This document shows, piece by piece, positions 34,176-36,644 of a stretch of 36,644 nt of DNA. The notes beneath the pieces are model-generated. The model was not told the origin of the DNA and ran no database searches. It worked only from the letters and a program-made list of their open reading frames with translations. Each line of letters starts with the position of its first letter. The first letter of the stretch is position 1. Both the position numbers and the translations under genes were made by a program. Source of the DNA: Candidatus Gastranaerophilales bacterium (lineage in GTDB: Bacteria; Cyanobacteriota; Vampirovibrionia; Gastranaerophilales; Gastranaerophilaceae); the NCBI GenBank assembly GCA_947589425.1, contig CANQAV010000016.1:1-36644 (forward strand). The letters run 5' to 3'.

Positions 34176-34870
34176 TTATTTACCTTTTGTTGTTTAACAG
34201 GTTGAGGTGCAGATAATTTTAACAGGATTTCAGATGCCAAAAGCGCATCTTCGCCTATTTGGTCTTTGTTTTGAGATTGAATTTCTTTCAAAATTTGAAT
34301 TGTTTCGTCATTACCTACACAATAACCTGTTTGTAAAGTTGTCAATGCAAGAAAACGAACAGAAGGGGATGTATCTCTCAACGCTTTGTTTAACAAAGGA
34401 ATTAAAGAGGGATTATCTTTTCTGTTTTCATCTTCTTTAAATCTTTCCATTAAATCTTTAGCACCGATTAAACGAACTTTTGGATTATCGTTATTCATAT
34501 AATTTTCAAGAGATTTAATATAATCATCTGTTAAAGGAACAATTGTTTTTGTTTCCTTTTTATCATCTTTTTTTTCTTCGGTTTTTTCAGCTTCATTATT
34601 CGGAGTTTTATCATAAAGGGCCGTATTATTTGCAGCATTAAGATTATTTGCCCCCGGTTGGTTTAACATATTATTATAATTTTGAGGGTATAGGGGTAAA
34701 TTTGGCATCATATTTTGTCCGTACATTGAATAATACGGCAATTGAACAGATGACGGCACGGCAGCGGGAGCTGTGCCATATGCCTGCGGTGAAATAATAT
34801 TAATATTAACAGCATTCGGATTTGCAACCGGATAACACGGATATGAATTCGGATTGAAATTTTGCTGCAT
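34172..34870 (-). CDS. HEAT-like protein with shared NAVNINI..PQAYG N-terminus
   Basis: A 232-residue protein. Residues 1-~85 are disordered, rich in Asn/Pro/Tyr, with ANPNAVNINIISPQAYGTAP, close to the peptide in the 32462-33577 product. A Lys/Glu linker (EKTEEKKDDKKETK) follows. Residues ~112-220 form HEAT-type helices (NPKVRLIGAKDLMERFKED, TSPSVRFLALTTLQTGY, LLASEILLKLSA). It starts behind GGAAGGGG and overlaps the next gene by 4 bases. It is divergent from gatB. A scaffold or adaptor role is inferred only from the fold. Confidence 0.75.
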   Translation of the reverse strand: MQQNFNPNSYPCYPVANPNAVNINIISPQAYGTAPAAVPSSVQLPYYSMYGQNMMPNLPLYPQNYNNMLNQPGANNLNAANNTALYDKTPNNEAEKTEEKKDDKKETKTIVPLTDDYIKSLENYMNNDNPKVRLIGAKDLMERFKEDENRKDNPSLIPLLNKALRDTSPSVRFLALTTLQTGYCVGNDETIQILKEIQSQNKDQIGEDALLASEILLKLSAPQPVKQQKVNK

Positions 34871-35002
34871 AATAACCCCTTCCTATATTTAAATAAAAAA
34901 CAAAGAAAATAAAAATTGCCTTAAAAAATGAAAAAATATTAAGCATTATTAATCACGAAAAAATGTTTGTGTTACAATAAAACAAAAAATTAAGGAGTAA
35001 AG

Positions 35003-36448
35003 ATGTCTGATTATAAAGATAAATATGAAATGGTTATAGGCTTAGAAGTCCATGCTCAGCTTAAAACCAATACAAAAATATTTGCACGTGAAGGCTGCGA
35101 GTTTGGTCGTGACCCAAATACCGAAACATCTGCCGTAACGCTAGGGATGCCCGGGGTATTGCCCGTATTAAATAAAGAATGTGTTAATATGGCAATTTTA
35201 ACGGGACTTGCACTTAATTCAAACATTCCTTCAAGATGTAAATTTGACAGAAAACAATATTTTTATCCCGATCTTCCGAAAGGATATCAGATATCACAAT
35301 ATGATGAGCCGATTTGTCAGGGCGGCTGGGTGCAAATTTCAAATAAAAAAATAGGCATTACAAGAGCACACCTTGAAGAAGATGCGGGTAAACTTGTTCA
35401 TGCAGGTGCTGCAGGGTTATATGGCTCATCTTATTCGCTTGTTGACTTAAACAGGGCAGGAACTCCTCTTTTAGAAATCGTATCAGAGCCAGATATGAGA
35501 AGCTCTGAAGAAGCAAGAGAATATGTTGAAAGCTTAAGAAATATTTTAAAATATATAGGTGTTTGCGACGGAAACCTTGAAGAAGGCTCTATGAGAGCAG
35601 ATGCAAACATCTCAATTCGTCCGAAAGGTCAAAAAGAGTTTGGTACTCGTGCCGAAATTAAAAACGTTAACAGTTTTAAAGCTCTGACAAGAGCTCTTGA
35701 ATATGAATTTAACCGTCAGGCGGAATTACTTGAAGAAGGTAAAGAAGTAATTCAAGAAACAAGGCTCTGGGACGACAATTCAGGCATTACCTCATCAATG
35801 AGAGGAAAAGAAGATGCGCATGATTACAGATATTTTCCCGAGCCCGATTTAATGCCCTTAGAAATATCAAAAGAATGGGTTGAAAAAATTAAAAATTCTA
35901 TGCCCGAGCTTCCGACCCAAAAAATGGAAAGATATCAAAAAGCAGGGCTTAGCGAATATGATGCAAGCGTTCTTGTAAATCAAATGGATATGGCATTATA
36001 TTATGATAAGCTTCTTTCAAAAGGTGCAGACGCCAAAACAGCTTCTAATTTCCTTATGGGCGAAGTTGCCGCTTATCTTAAAGAAGAAAAAATTACGATT
36101 GAAGAGTCAAAGTTAACTGTTGAAAACTTTGTAAAACTTCTTGAGCTTTTGAAAAAAGGCACAATATCAAATAATATAGCAAAATCACTTGTAATTGAAA
36201 TTCTAAAAACAGGAAAAGATGCTCAGGCTCTTGTTGAAGAAAAAGGACTATCGGTAATTTCAGATGAATCTTCAATTTTGCCGATAATACAAAAAATTCT
36301 TGAAGCAAACCCCGAACAGGTTAAAGCTTATAAAGGCGGAAAAGATAAGCTTTTTGGCTTCTTTGTGGGTCAGGCTATGAAAGAAACAAAAGGCAGGGCT
36401 AATCCTCAACTGTTGAATAAATTATTAAAAGAAGAATTGGATAAATAA
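35003..36448 (+). CDS. gatB: aspartyl/glutamyl-tRNA amidotransferase subunit B
   Basis: A 481-residue full-length GatB, the kinase/tRNA-binding subunit of GatCAB. GatCAB turns Glu-tRNA(Gln), and often Asp-tRNA(Asn), into the amide form. Signature segments in order are VIGLEVHAQLKTNTKIF, GMPGVLPVLN, DRKQYFYPDLPKGYQISQYD, RAHLEEDAGKL, GNLEEGSMRADANISIRP and RAEIKNVNSF. The C-terminal YqeY-like tail ends PQLLNKLLKEELDK. AAGGAG lies 6-7 bases before the ATG. gatA and gatC are not adjacent in this window. Confidence 0.98.
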   Translation: MSDYKDKYEMVIGLEVHAQLKTNTKIFAREGCEFGRDPNTETSAVTLGMPGVLPVLNKECVNMAILTGLALNSNIPSRCKFDRKQYFYPDLPKGYQISQYDEPICQGGWVQISNKKIGITRAHLEEDAGKLVHAGAAGLYGSSYSLVDLNRAGTPLLEIVSEPDMRSSEEAREYVESLRNILKYIGVCDGNLEEGSMRADANISIRPKGQKEFGTRAEIKNVNSFKALTRALEYEFNRQAELLEEGKEVIQETRLWDDNSGITSSMRGKEDAHDYRYFPEPDLMPLEISKEWVEKIKNSMPELPTQKMERYQKAGLSEYDASVLVNQMDMALYYDKLLSKGADAKTASNFLMGEVAAYLKEEKITIEESKLTVENFVKLLELLKKGTISNNIAKSLVIEILKTGKDAQALVEEKGLSVISDESSILPIIQKILEANPEQVKAYKGGKDKLFGFFVGQAMKETKGRANPQLLNKLLKEELDK

Positions 36449-36566
36449 AAACAAAGCCCTAAATTCAATTAATTTACTTTGACACAAAGGCTTGTTTTTG
36501 TTATCTTTTAATTAATGATTTTTATGAATGTGGTTGAAAATTAAGACCAATTTCGCCACGGGTTGC

Positions 36567-36587
36567 AAAAATTGACAGTTTAATATT
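36567..36587 (+). repeat. tRNA leader element, copy before a tRNA-Leu-like fragment
   Basis: AAAATTGACAGTTTAATATT nearly repeats the leader of tRNA-Pro at 12924, with one difference over about 20 bases. It is again followed within a few bases by a tRNA 5' end. Confidence 0.6.
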
Positions 36588-36593
36588 TGATTT

Positions 36594-36605
36594 GCCGATG
36601 TGGCG
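36594..36605 (+). pseudogene. tRNA-Leu-like 5' fragment
   Basis: GCCGATGTGGCG is how many bacterial tRNA-Leu genes begin. After these 12 bases the sequence departs into CCGTTGATG and a perfect 10-bp palindrome (36608-36629, GTTGATGTTT/AAACATCAAC), so no D arm follows. It is short, and the window ends soon after, so chance cannot be excluded. Confidence 0.4.
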
Positions 36606-36644
36606 CCGTTGATGTTTTTAAACATCAACAAAAAAATAAGACCA

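Noticed and set aside
36449-36500. Terminator after gatB from AAACAAAGCC / GGCTTGTTTTTG
   Set aside because: The loop is over 30 bases and the stem has a bulge, so I did not list it as a feature.

Overview
The window is AT-rich bacterial DNA with the standard code (TAA, TAG and TGA all end genes). It has a conserved housekeeping backbone: secA, ileS, dxr, gatB, hemW, etfA/etfB, a rubrerythrin and a soluble-type lytic transglycosylase. It also has lineage-flavoured proteins: an S-layer-homology protein and two HEAT-like proteins that share an N-terminal NAVxINI..PQAYG peptide. My best guess is an uncultured gut Vampirovibrionia/Melainabacteria (Gastranaerophilales-like) genome. That is an inference from gene content and style, not a demonstrated placement.

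Region 1 (1-9240) is an accessory island in which nearly every gene looks like host defence or a selfish nuclease. It holds the N-terminus of a DUF2075 helicase/nuclease protein, an HXXEE membrane protein, a 1237-residue STAND-type NTPase with an N-terminal restriction-endonuclease-like domain, a frameshifted remnant of a SEFIR/TIR gene, a membrane-anchored Mrr-type nuclease, an HNH-like protein, and a GIY-YIG/NUMOD homing endonuclease with two compensating frameshifts. A 288-bp, nearly identical non-coding direct repeat (repeat B, 1055-1342 and 8886-9173) brackets the main block. A second, about 80-bp repeat (A) accompanies both B copies. In the right copy A and B abut. In the left copy they are separated by the HXXEE gene, so the window appears to hold an empty and a filled version of the same site. 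Both B copies end about 70 bp from a tRNA 3' end on the minus strand: a broken tRNA fragment on the left and an intact tRNA-Met on the right. This is the strongest candidate for an undescribed mobile defence locus here.

Region 2 (9243-17711) holds tRNA-Met(CAT), a glycine-zipper small protein, an SLH-domain protein, two family-9 glycosyltransferases (one preceded by a 10-base homopolymeric G tract on its coding strand), tRNA-Pro(TGG) surrounded by fragments of its own ends, and a trypsin-like (S1C) protease broken by an exact 22-bp tandem duplication. It ends with an unusual 529-residue protein built of six ~80-residue repeats resembling the NUMOD1 module of homing endonucleases, but without a nuclease.

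Region 3 (17786-24154) holds a minus-strand operon, SIS-domain isomerase - etfB - etfA. It diverges from hemW through overlapping -10 boxes that would give leaderless mRNAs on both strands. Next come a small zinc-ribbon protein coupled to dxr, and a convergent unknown protein.

Region 4 (24219-36644) is mostly core: secA (-) divergent from ileS - rubrerythrin - lytic transglycosylase (+), then a minus-strand block of HEAT-like and membrane proteins, and gatB (+). The window ends in a short fragment resembling the 5' end of a tRNA-Leu behind the same leader sequence that precedes tRNA-Pro.
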